A stretch of DNA of 64,000 nucleotides from assembly GCF_900458895.1 (NCBI RefSeq), contig NZ_LR962863.1, positions 2,418,001 to 2,482,000 on the forward strand, given 5' to 3'. Shown piece after piece: positions 30,806 to 38,728 of this stretch. The position numbers and the translations under genes were made by a program. The notes beneath the pieces are model-generated. The model made no database searches. It saw only the letters and a program-made list of their open reading frames with translations, and was not told the origin of the DNA. Each line of letters starts with the position of its first letter. Position 1 is the first letter of the stretch. The stretch is from Staphylococcus schleiferi (GTDB lineage: Bacteria > Bacillota > Bacilli > Staphylococcales > Staphylococcaceae).

Positions 30806-31667
30806 AAAATTCAAAAAAAATGAAATATACTCACTGAAAGATATAAATTTCTCCGTGGATGTTGGAGAAATAGTAGGCTTGATAGGGAAAAACGGAGCAG
30901 GAAAAACAACTTTGATGAAATTAATAGCTAAAGCTATAAAACCTACTGATGGGGATATTTTTATAAATGATAAAAGTATTTTAAAAAAGAATAATTCTCT
31001 AAAAGAAGTAGGTTTTATGATAGAGGGTTCAATTTTTAATCATTTATCAGCTATAGAGCATTTAAAATTTTTTATAAAGTTAAATGGAAAAAAGGAAGAT
31101 TATAATAATATTGAAGAAGTACTAAAATTAGTAGATCTTTGGGAAAAAAAAGATAGGAATCCTAATAGTTTCTCTTTTGGAATGAAACAAAGATTATCTC
31201 TAGCTATTTGCTTAGTTACTCAACCTAAACTGCTAATATTAGATGAACCTTTTGTTGGTTTGGATCCTAATGGTGTTGATAAATTAATTCAAACATTAAA
31301 AAAATGGGTTGAAAAAAAAGATACAGCAATTATAATTTCTAGTCATCAATTAAGTGAGTTAGAAGAAATTTGTACGAGATACCTTTTTATAGACAATGGG
31401 TTATTAAAAGAAGATTTTGATAGCCAAAAGGAAAATACAACTTTAATAGAATTAGATGCTGAGTTCAATCATAAAGAAATATTTCGTGAAAAATATGGAA
31501 ATGATATCGCTAGTACTAATAATAAACGAATTATCGAAGTTAATAACAAAAATGGAATATTATCCGACTTACTGGTTGATCTAACAAAAGAATATAAGAT
31601 ATTGAGCATTAAAGAAAAGAAAGATTTAATCCAACAAAAATTCAAAGGAGACAATAATTATGAATAA
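30780..31667 (+). CDS. ABC transporter ATP-binding protein (bacteriocin/lantibiotic immunity type)
   Basis: 295 residues from ATG 30780 (MIQVKNVSKKF); the in-frame ATG at 30750 lies inside the preceding gene and has no ribosome site. Walker A GKNGAGKTT (about 38-46), Q-loop FMIEGS, signature SFGMKQRL, Walker B LLILDEPFVGLDPNG, H-loop ISSH. The EGS Q-loop form resembles that of lantibiotic self-protection ATPases (LanF type). C-terminal about 75 residues form an accessory domain. Overlaps the permease gene by eight bases. Confidence 0.88.
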   Translation: MIQVKNVSKKFKKNEIYSLKDINFSVDVGEIVGLIGKNGAGKTTLMKLIAKAIKPTDGDIFINDKSILKKNNSLKEVGFMIEGSIFNHLSAIEHLKFFIKLNGKKEDYNNIEEVLKLVDLWEKKDRNPNSFSFGMKQRLSLAICLVTQPKLLILDEPFVGLDPNGVDKLIQTLKKWVEKKDTAIIISSHQLSELEEICTRYLFIDNGLLKEDFDSQKENTTLIELDAEFNHKEIFREKYGNDIASTNNKRIIEVNNKNGILSDLLVDLTKEYKILSIKEKKDLIQQKFKGDNNYE

Positions 31668-32415
31668 ATTTCAGCCTATACTACAAAATTTATTAAAAAT
31701 GAAAGTATCATGGTTATATTTATTTTTTGGTTTGTTCCCTTTGATATTATTCATAGTGGCTTTTTTTAATACTAATTTCATGCAAATAAGTGGTGAAAAA
31801 AATTCGCTGAGTTTTATAGAGTTTTTCTCATCAGTTTTTGTAATACAAAATAATGCAGTCATACCGTTAATTATATTGACCTATATCATTGGATTGAAGT
31901 TCTACTCAGAAAAAGAAAAAGGGCAACTATATTTTTATAAAGACTTGTCCAGAAGTGGTATTTTTAACAGTAAATTGCTTTCAATAATTACGTTGTATAT
32001 TATATTTGTGATTGTATTATTCTTAAGTTCTCTATTTTTGTATTATTTTCATATTACTTCAATGGACTTAGCGTCAAATGAATTTTGGCCTAAAACTACA
32101 GAAGATTTACAATATGTGATAATAGAATTTTTTGGTGTATTATTTTTACAAATAATATGTATATTTTTGGCAGTTCTATTATCTATAAATCTTCCCAATG
32201 GATATACTATATTAGGCGTATTAGCTTTCTTTATTGTTAGCTCAATAGCCCCTTTTTTAAAGTCACTAAAGTATATCTTCCCTAATGGATATCAAGAAAA
32301 TCTAACATCTCAAAATTTCAACAGTATTTTCCTTATTATTACAATTATTTTCGCGATATATATATGCGTATTTTATATAATTGGTATCTATCAATATAAA
32401 AAAATGGAATTTTAG
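31660..32415 (+). CDS. ABC transporter permease
   Basis: 251 residues, six predicted membrane helices, no ATPase motifs. Extracytoplasmic loop after helix 1 and the arrangement beside an EGS-type ATPase fit the LanE/LanG-like or ABC-2 permeases. Translation is coupled to the ATPase by overlap. AAAGGAG lies before its ATG. Low-complexity, very AT-rich coding sequence compared with the backbone genes. Confidence 0.8.
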   Translation: MNKFQPILQNLLKMKVSWLYLFFGLFPLILFIVAFFNTNFMQISGEKNSLSFIEFFSSVFVIQNNAVIPLIILTYIIGLKFYSEKEKGQLYFYKDLSRSGIFNSKLLSIITLYIIFVIVLFLSSLFLYYFHITSMDLASNEFWPKTTEDLQYVIIEFFGVLFLQIICIFLAVLLSINLPNGYTILGVLAFFIVSSIAPFLKSLKYIFPNGYQENLTSQNFNSIFLIITIIFAIYICVFYIIGIYQYKKMEF

Positions 32416-32424
32416 GAGAGTCAA

Positions 32425-32601
32425 ATGAAAGTCAAAGAATTTTTGGAAAGTTTTAAGAATAATTTATTAAATATGAAAATCAAATCGAAGTCATTTTTCT
32501 TAATGATTATAGCAATGATAATATTAAGTATGATTTTTACTCCTTTTATAGGTATTCCAGCTGGTTTAGTTATAGGTGTATATACATTTGAAAATGATTA
32601 A
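32425..32601 (+). CDS. 58-residue membrane peptide
   Basis: Short ORF with AGGAG seven bases before ATG 32425, nine bases after the permease stop. The product has a basic N-terminal half (MKVKEFLESFKNNLLNMKIK) and one hydrophobic segment (FFLMIIAMIILSMIFTPFIG, about 25-50). Position and ribosome site suggest a real third gene of the ABC module, perhaps a small permease subunit or immunity peptide. No family recognised. Confidence 0.55.
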   Translation: MKVKEFLESFKNNLLNMKIKSKSFFLMIIAMIILSMIFTPFIGIPAGLVIGVYTFEND

Positions 32602-32667
32602 TAATAAAAATGGCGGTCTATTAGTATTTACTTATAGATTCGTTTTTTAATTGTAGGAGGAAAAAAC

Positions 32668-33501
32668 TTGAAGCAAGCTTTAAAAGTAATTATTAATTGT
32701 TTAAGTGCATTATTTATAATGACTTTAATAAATGGATTCGCCCCTTTAATTGGTATAATTCCATTTATCGGTATGGAAGATTTAGGATATACACTTTCTC
32801 ATTTATTAATATTAATATTAACATTTTTGTTTGTTTATTGTTGTATAACAAAAGGAATTAGAACAAATTTATCAGATTATCGTATTACAAAACCTTATTT
32901 GAAAAGAGAATGGTTTTTTTTAGGGATTATAGCCTTAATTATTATGTATTCAGGCTTTTTTATTATAACTAATGGTGTGTGGAGAAGTTGTAATATCAGT
33001 AATATTCCTATTTTTATCACTGTCATTATAATTACTTCCCTGAGTACATCTATAGCTGAAGAGCTATTTTTTAGAGGACTTTTATTAGGTTATATCGAAA
33101 GACGTATTAATATTTATTGGGGTTTAATAATAAGTTCTGCTTTATTTAGTGTGGTTCATATTATGAATGGCAATTTTGATTTGCAAAATATAATACAAAT
33201 TAGCATTGGTATTTTTATTGCTGGCTTATGTTATGGATTATTAACAATTTATTATAAAACGATATGGTCTTCTATTGTAATTCATTTTTTGTTTGATATC
33301 ACACAATTGTTTGATATAACTACAAAGCAAAGTAATCAAAGTGTAATGGAGTATGTGTATAGTAATTCTAATCAATTAATAACAGGTGGGCAATATGGAT
33401 CAACTGTATCTATAATCACTATATCATCATTTATAGTTATAGCACTTTATATAATTTATAAAATGAATAAACTATACAAAACAACTACCCATAATCGTTA
33501 A
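32668..33501 (+). CDS. CPBP-family intramembrane metalloprotease
   Basis: 277 residues, about eight membrane helices. Catalytic motifs are complete: AEELFFRG (EExxxR, about residue 130), FSVVHIMNG (FxxxH), and a late SSIVIHFLFDIT (HxxxD/N). Start codon TTG at 32668 with AGGAGG six bases upstream; no ATG serves. Such Abi proteins often give immunity to bacteriocins or process peptides. It closes the ABC module; a terminator-like hairpin follows at 33508. Confidence 0.85.
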   Translation: MKQALKVIINCLSALFIMTLINGFAPLIGIIPFIGMEDLGYTLSHLLILILTFLFVYCCITKGIRTNLSDYRITKPYLKREWFFLGIIALIIMYSGFFIITNGVWRSCNISNIPIFITVIIITSLSTSIAEELFFRGLLLGYIERRINIYWGLIISSALFSVVHIMNGNFDLQNIIQISIGIFIAGLCYGLLTIYYKTIWSSIVIHFLFDITQLFDITTKQSNQSVMEYVYSNSNQLITGGQYGSTVSIITISSFIVIALYIIYKMNKLYKTTTHNR

Positions 33502-33507
33502 TTATGT

Positions 33508-33572
33508 AAACCACTTTTTCGGGCAAAATGTTGTTATATCAACGTTTTAATGACTTAACGAAAAGGTGGTTT
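33508..33572 (+). terminator. Terminator-like hairpin after CPBP gene
   Basis: AAACCACtTTTTCG pairs with CGAAAAGGTGGTTT across a 37-base loop. Weak T-run. Confidence 0.55.
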
Positions 33573-33675
33573 TATTCATGAAATATACATCGTTGATTTG
33601 ACGGGCTTTTGACCCATAACCATAGGTTAGCACTTTGTATTTTTATTCAAATTTTAAAGAGAAACACTATATCAT

Positions 33676-33704
33676 TTGACGTACGTAAAAGCGTACGTTA
33701 TAAT
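33676..33704 (+). promoter_or_regulatory. yefM-yoeB promoter and operator
   Basis: TTGACG (33676-33681), 17 bases, TATAAT (33699-33704). Within the spacer is a perfect inverted repeat ACGTACG (33679-33685) / CGTACGT (33692-33698), the expected autorepressor site of the antitoxin complex (YefM operators elsewhere carry a central TGTACA-like core). Confidence 0.75.
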
Positions 33705-33733
33705 ATAAGTATACTAATCAAGGAAGTGATTTT

Positions 33734-33991
33734 ATGAATATCAAAACACCTACAAATGCCAGAAAAGAATTTTATGAATTATTAAAACATGTAAATGTTA
33801 ATCATGAGCCAGTTATTATAAGTGGTTCTAAAAGTGAAAATAACGCAGTTATTGTAAGTCAAAAAGATTGGAATAGTATTCAAGAAACGTTGTTTCTTGA
33901 ATCAACTGGCACTATGGATAAAGTGAGAAAACGTGAAAAGGATGATAGTGGTTATACAAATATTGAAGATTTAGATTGGGGTAACTTGTAA
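33734..33991 (+). CDS. yefM: Antitoxin of the YefM (Phd/YefM) family
   Basis: 85 residues. N-terminal DNA-binding/dimerisation half of Phd/YefM type (NARKEFYELLKHVN, HEPVIISGSKSENNAVIVSQKDW) and an acidic, probably unstructured C-terminal half (GTMDKVRKREKDD, DLDWGNL) that binds the toxin. AAGGAAGTG ribosome site. Overlaps the toxin gene by one base (TAATG), ensuring coupled translation. Confidence 0.92.
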   Translation: MNIKTPTNARKEFYELLKHVNVNHEPVIISGSKSENNAVIVSQKDWNSIQETLFLESTGTMDKVRKREKDDSGYTNIEDLDWGNL

Positions 33992-34257
33992 TGAGTTATT
34001 ACAGCGTCTTGATTAAAAATTCAGCTAAAAGTGATTTGAAAAAAATCAACAAATCGCACCTCAAAGAACAATTTTTAAATGTTGTTGAAACTTTAAAAAT
34101 TGATCCTTATGAACCTAGTCAATCTTTTGAAAAGTTACAACCAAAGCATTTAGGACGTTATTCAAGACGTATTAATCATCAGCATAGAGTTGTTTATACG
34201 GTTGATGATGAAAAGAGAGAGGTTTATATATTTTCTACTTGGTCGCATTATGAGTAA
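33991..34257 (+). CDS. yoeB: Toxin of the YoeB/Txe family (ribosome-dependent mRNA interferase)
   Basis: 88 residues of the RelE/YoeB fold that cleaves mRNA at the ribosomal A site. Family features: KSDLKKINKSHLKEQF, PFEKLQPKHLGRYSRRIN-like segment, HQHRVVYTVD and the C-terminal YIFSTWSHYE, whose Glu, Arg, His and Tyr positions match the active site of YoeB (Glu46/Arg65/His83/Tyr84 type). Apparently intact. Confidence 0.92.
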   Translation: MSYYSVLIKNSAKSDLKKINKSHLKEQFLNVVETLKIDPYEPSQSFEKLQPKHLGRYSRRINHQHRVVYTVDDEKREVYIFSTWSHYE

Positions 34258-34658
34258 AAAATATGCGACCAAAAACTATGAATTAGCTTTTTTTTGTGAC
34301 CTTTATATTACTTGCAAATATATCGGCAGAAGAATATAATATAAATTGTTAAATTAAAAAAATAGAGACTTGATAAGCACAGCAAATATAAATGTTGGTA
34401 GCATTTATATTGCTTACGTATCAACGTTACCGAACCTAACGCTAAAACGATTACTTACTAAGCCTCATTAATAACTATAATTGTATAGGTATTAATAGGA
34501 TATATCAAGTAATTAAATCGGTTTAGTAAACCGATTTTTATATAATTTGAGTTAAGGACTGGTAACGATTACGTTATCAGTCCTTTTTTGTCCGACAATT
34601 AAATAGATACCATAGGTGTTACGCGGGAGTCACCACCTAAGCATATGCTTAATTTATA
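34258..34658. other. Non-coding stretch with three hairpins
   Basis: No gene. It holds an inverted repeat AATATAAATG/CATTTATATT (34385-34411), a perfect hairpin AAATCGGTTT...AAACCGATTT (34514-34537) and a terminator GGACTGGTAACG/CGTTATCAGTCC plus TTTTTT (34556-34589). The first could belong to an element end or an origin-like site; I cannot decide. Confidence 0.45.
34556..34589 (+). terminator. Rho-independent terminator
   Basis: 12-bp stem (one G-T pair) with four-base loop followed by six T. Oriented for transcripts from the yefM-yoeB side. Confidence 0.8.
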
Positions 34659-36127
34659 GGTTCTTTGTCAACGTCGGTTGGCGAGACGATAACGCATCAA
34701 GCAACGTTATTTTGTTGTTTAATGCGTTTTTTATATTCACTTACAAATACCTTGGAAATGATTAAGATTCGATTCCTAAAATTCCAGATATTTCTATAAC
34801 CATAAGAAACCCGTTTAATCAGTTTTATTTTATTATTAATGCCCTCAATTGGCCCATTCGTTAAATGTGGATAACGCATCGTATTTGAGATATAGGGCAA
34901 GTATTTGATGAATGTTTGAATGACACGCTTGAGTCCTTGTGAAATATCTTTTGTCTTTGAATCCTGTAAGATGAACCGTAATTGCTGGATATCGTTTGAT
35001 TTCAGAGCACTTAAAAGACGATGCCCCGTTTCATATGTCTCTTTGAGCCTCTCATCAAGCCCCAATAAATACTGAACTAAACTGTATTGACTCTGCCAAG
35101 ACTTAAAAAGTCTGTATGACTGATATATCATTCGATCTAAATCTAAGGGCGCTTTTAATAGTAACTTCCAATAACGCTTTAATTTATTATATTTAGGTCT
35201 ATCTTTTGTCCTAAAACCATTCATAACTTGAACTCGGCATCGATTGATTTCACGATTGATAGCCTGCACGATATGAAAGCGATCCATAATTATCTCCGCA
35301 TGAGGAAATAAGTCTTGAATGAGTGCGATATAAGGTGGAAACATATCTATAGAGATGGTTTTAACCTTTTCACGTTGCTTTCTAGAGAACTTTAAAGATA
35401 GGCTTCTCATTTATGTTTGCGACGATCAGGTAAAATATCGATGATATCATGGGTTACACTATCACAGTAAATAAAGCTCATCGTACCTTTGACATCTTCC
35501 GTTGATTTGAATTCGTCAAAAGCTAAGTGCTCAGCTAAAACATGATGTGCCTGCGTCTTCACCGAATCACTTACCTCTTTTAAATGGCGATGGACAGTTG
35601 AAGGTGATACACATAGACTTTCAGCGACATCCTTTTCAGAGATGACTTTAGATAGTTTCCGGATCATCATGCATTTGACCTCATTTGAGATGGTACATCG
35701 GGGTTGAATATAGGGTGTTTGAGCTGTAAAGGTTTGTTGACAAGCTTTACAGTAAAAGCGCTGTTTCTTCAATTTTAAATAGGCAGGTCTTTCAAAAATT
35801 AATCCCATATAAACTTTCGTTTTACGAAAGCCATGTTTAATAATTAAATGTGCATCATTTTTAATTCCACAACACGCACAAGCACTGGGATGATATGTCA
35901 ATTGGCCTTCGTATAATAATGCCTTTACGTTTTTATGTACATGTAATCCTAAATTTTGAGTGATTTTTAAATTTTTGACTTTAATTCCAAGCATTTCTGA
36001 TATATCATTATACATAGGCACAATATCTCCTTAATGGTTTGTTTAGTCACTTACAATTATAGAGATATTTGTGCTTTTTTAATATCAAAAATTAAAATAA
36101 CGGTCAGTGAATATTTCGCCAACCGTT
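34659..36127 (-). mobile_element. ISL3-family insertion sequence, inactive copy
   Basis: Left end GGTTCTTTGTCAACG at 34659, right end ...GCCAACCGTT at 36127. About 1.47 kb and nearly identical to the copy starting at 62817, including the shared inner GTTGGCGAGACGATAACG end. Transposase reading frame on the minus strand is broken (see next entry). The right end lies directly on the first codon of the phosphopantetheinyl transferase gene. Confidence 0.9.
34697..36021 (-). pseudogene. ISL3-family transposase, nonsense plus frameshift
   Basis: N-terminal part (204 residues) has the ISL3 zinc-finger (CACCGIKN, CKACQQTF) and helix-turn-helix. It stops at RRKHK because TTA became TGA. The rest resumes with LKFSRKQREKVKTISIDMFPPYIA and the DDE catalytic region (IDMFPP, MDRFHIVQ, and the GPIEGINNKIK segment with the final Glu). 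A short deletion after the stop also shifts the frame. The copy at 62.9 kb is open through this site, so the damage is copy specific. Confidence 0.9.
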
Positions 36128-36840
36128 AAAAATATACAACCAAATATTTTCTTTAAAACTACCTAACAAATTCAGTTCCGAAAATTTCAAATTTGCTATA
36201 AATAACATCTCTGATTCTAAAAGAAAAACTATAGAAAGATATATCTATAAAAATGATCGATTAAGATCTTTACTTTCTGATTTACTAATTAGATATATAG
36301 TTATGAATAAATTTAATCTTAAAAATGATGACTTAGTATTTTGTAGTAACAAATATGGAAAACCGTTTTTTAAAAAATAGTTCTGATTTTCACTATAATA
36401 TATTTCATTCAGGTAAATGGATAATTTGTACTATTCACTCCCAGAAAATTGGTGTAGATATAGAAAAAGTCAGATATTTAGACTTTAATATTCTAATTCA
36501 ATCATTTTCTAAATATGAAAAATCTTACTTTACTAATGCCGGAGAAGATGACATTAGTAAAACATTTTTCTATATATGGACATTAAAAGAGAGCTATGTA
36601 AAAGCTTTAGGTAAAGGCCTTTACATTCCATTAAACTCTTTTACAATAAAAAATCGCTTTTTAGAGAATGACATATCAGTTTACACTAATTATTATGATA
36701 ACAATTTTTATTTTAAAAAGTATCATTATGATAATTACATATTTTCTGTGTGTTCAAAAGTAAATGAATTCCCTACTTCTATTAATGAAATTGAAATAGA
36801 AGATATTTTAAGACATAAGAATTTCAATAGAAAGGAATAA
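36127..36840 (+). pseudogene. Sfp-type 4'-phosphopantetheinyl transferase, start displaced by IS, frameshifted
   Basis: Enzyme that activates carrier proteins of nonribosomal peptide synthetases. Codons reading KIYNQIFSLKLPNKFSSE begin immediately after the IS end, but the ATG is replaced by IS sequence. The frame continues to NKYGKPFFKK and stops; one A too many in the run before TAG. The next frame carries the diagnostic motifs IGVDIEKVR (about 109) and FYIWTLKESYVKALGKGL (WTxKEAxxKxxGxG). Open part from ATG 36355 encodes 161 residues lacking the N-terminal half. It fits the lost NRPS system suggested by the transport genes nearby. Confidence 0.85.
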
Positions 36841-36845
36841 GTATT

Positions 36846-37346
36846 ATGAATGACACTTATATCTCAAAGGAATTAGTAATCTCTGTTATAAATGTAATAA
36901 GTAACTTGTCTTTAACGAATATTAAAATTGATAACTTGAACTCTGATTACGAAGCGTTTACTTTTGAGTCAGATAAATTAACTTTTAAAAGTAGATTAGC
37001 CAAAAAAACACCAAAAAAAAAAGGATATTTTGTTGCTTTTTGGCGAAAAAATGAATGTAATGTGAATATCCCTTTTGATTATGATACAACAGAAGATATA
37101 TTAATCATAAATATTATAGACAATGAAAAAATAGGTCAGTTCATATTTCCTAAAAATATTTTGAAAGAAAAAGGAGTTATAAAATCAAATAAAGCTAAAG
37201 GTAAAATGGCAATGCGTGTTTATCCGAGCTGGGTTTCAAATTTAAATCCTACTGCTAAAAGCACACAAAAATGGCAAACGAAATACTTTGTAGATCTCTC
37301 AAATGACTTTAACGAAGAAAAACTATACTCTTTGTATTTTAGATGA
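36846..37346 (+). CDS. MepB-family protein
   Basis: 166 residues. Recognised by the MepB segments KKKGYFVAFWRKNE, LIINIIDNEKIGQFIFPK, KGKMAMRVYPSW and TQKWQTKYFVDLS. MepB belongs to the mepRAB multidrug-resistance operon in S. aureus, but homologues occur alone, and no mepR or mepA is here. Function unknown. AAAGGAATAAG ribosome region before the ATG, six bases after the transferase stop. AT-rich like its neighbours. Confidence 0.85.
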   Translation: MNDTYISKELVISVINVISNLSLTNIKIDNLNSDYEAFTFESDKLTFKSRLAKKTPKKKGYFVAFWRKNECNVNIPFDYDTTEDILIINIIDNEKIGQFIFPKNILKEKGVIKSNKAKGKMAMRVYPSWVSNLNPTAKSTQKWQTKYFVDLSNDFNEEKLYSLYFR

Positions 37347-37387
37347 TAAACAACAAAACATTATGTTTTTATTAAGAGAGTAACTAT

Positions 37388-38040
37388 TGTAAATGGCGGT
37401 ATAAAATATATAATCATGTCTTAACTCAATCTTTGAATGGAGGTTGTTTGACTGAGACATGATATATACGAAGGAGTGTTATTTTACATTATGAAAGGCA
37501 TAAAACCAAATTACGCTGAGCTGGCTAGACAATATCATTGCTATCCAAGGACAGTTAAAAAATATTATGAAGCTGGGAAAGGCAATGAGTTGAAAAAATT
37601 AAAAACAAGGAAAACGACAAAGAGAGTATCAAAATTAGAACCCTATAAAACGCTCATAGACGAAAAATTAGAGTTAGGTTGTACGGCTATGGCGATTTAT
37701 AAATATATTTCTAAAAAAGGATATGAAGGCAAGTATACGATTCTAAGAGAATATTGTAAGAAAAAGAAAGAAAAGGAAATTAAAAAAGCAACTATACGGG
37801 TAGAAAAACGCCCTGGTATAGCTGCTCAAGTAGACTGGAAAGAAAGATATTGAATTGATAAATTTGGGAAACGTTATCAATTCAATATCTTTCTTTCATT
37901 TCTTTCAGCTTTGGTAAGTCTGAAAGGCTTTTAATTTTAATGTCTGTATCTATTTTGACTGTATAATTCATAATTTCACCTCAATCAAATTATGATAAAA
38001 ACAGTCATTTTTGTACATACTTATTCAAGCGAGAGTGTAC
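37388..38040 (+). mobile_element. IS21-family element relic
   Basis: Holds the N-terminal third of istA and no istB. Possible left end TGTAAATGGCGGTA at 37388. At the right, repeated TGTACA motifs (38013 and 38031 area) separated by TTCAAGCGAGAG resemble IS21 terminal repeats and abut the truncated saccharopine-dehydrogenase-like gene. Boundaries are approximate. Confidence 0.55.
37476..37942 (+). pseudogene. istA: IS21 transposase IstA, truncated
   Basis: N-terminal helix-turn-helix region: ELARQYHCYPRTVKKYYEAG, then KPYKTLIDEKL-like, TAMAIYKYISKKGYEGKYTI and the entry to the catalytic core AAQVDWKERY (first catalytic Asp). A TGA then interrupts at 37851-37853; the same frame goes on as IDKFGKRYQFNIFLSFLSAL before a second stop near 37930. 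The rest of istA and istB are missing. A 24-bp perfect inverted repeat (37838-37861 and 37874-37897) spans the first stop. The ATG at 37491 suits the upstream AAGGAG poorly. Confidence 0.75.
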
Positions 38041-38056
38041 ATTTTTAAATTAGCAT

Positions 38057-38725
38057 TTATACGGTATTTTGCTTTATGCAATTGATAAAATGATGATTGA
38101 TAATGGGCACACAATTAAATGGTCGTTCATTATCCATTAAGTTAGCTTCTTTCATCATATAATCTAAACGTTCAAGATTACCGTTTTTAATGTACATTTG
38201 ACTATACGAATATGGCGGTTCCGATGTTTCAATCATTTCAAGGACCGCTGATTTTGATAATTTGCCAACACCTGAAAAGTATAATTCTAATTCATCAACA
38301 TTCGAACACGCTTTACAATATGCAATCAGCACTTCTGTTAATCCTGGATTTACACCAACAAATTGTACTGCACTTAACCGTTTTGCCTTCAATTGTTCAT
38401 CCAATTCCACTTCACTTTGAGCTAAATTTAACTCACCAGAAGTATCAACATAGTGCGCATGATATTCTGAACAACACTCTATAATATTTTTATTGTAATA
38501 ACCTGTACAATTCACAACAATATCGCATCCGTTAATAAATTGTTTTAAATCGTCTGCACTATATAAACTTACTGTTACATATTCAATTTGATGATGTTCT
38601 AATTTGGTAAAGTTCTCAGTTCTTGTACTGACTTTAATTTGCATATTTTTATGTTCAGATAATAACTTCGTTAACCTAATACCTAGTGCACCATTTCCAC
38701 CTAAAATGCCAATTTGTTTACTCAT
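38057..38725 (-). CDS. Saccharopine-dehydrogenase-like oxidoreductase, C-terminally truncated
   Basis: 222 residues: NAD(P)-binding domain with GILGGNGALGIRL (6-18), CDIVVNCTGYYNKNIIECC and HYVDTSGE, then GVNPGLTEVLIAYC, as in the saccharopine dehydrogenase family. Family members usually have 350 or more residues, so the C-terminal half is missing. The coding sequence ends about 17 bases from the IS21 relic end, which probably caused the truncation. It is the last gene of the Fur-controlled operon, three bases after the ABC gene. In a metallophore context it may have reduced an intermediate, but that is inference. Confidence 0.7.
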   Translation of the reverse strand: MSKQIGILGGNGALGIRLTKLLSEHKNMQIKVSTRTENFTKLEHHQIEYVTVSLYSADDLKQFINGCDIVVNCTGYYNKNIIECCSEYHAHYVDTSGELNLAQSEVELDEQLKAKRLSAVQFVGVNPGLTEVLIAYCKACSNVDELELYFSGVGKLSKSAVLEMIETSEPPYSYSQMYIKNGNLERLDYMMKEANLMDNERPFNCVPIINHHFINCIKQNTV

Positions 38726-38728
38726 ACT

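Noticed and set aside
37893-37980. 29-residue minus-strand ORF with a ribosome site (MNYTVKI...)
   Set aside because: Lies over the IS21 relic and ends in the inverted repeat; more likely a by-product of the fold-back than a gene.
38003-38040. Exact IS21 right end
   Set aside because: TGTACA motifs suggest it, but no matching left repeat is convincing, so boundaries are given only as approximate.
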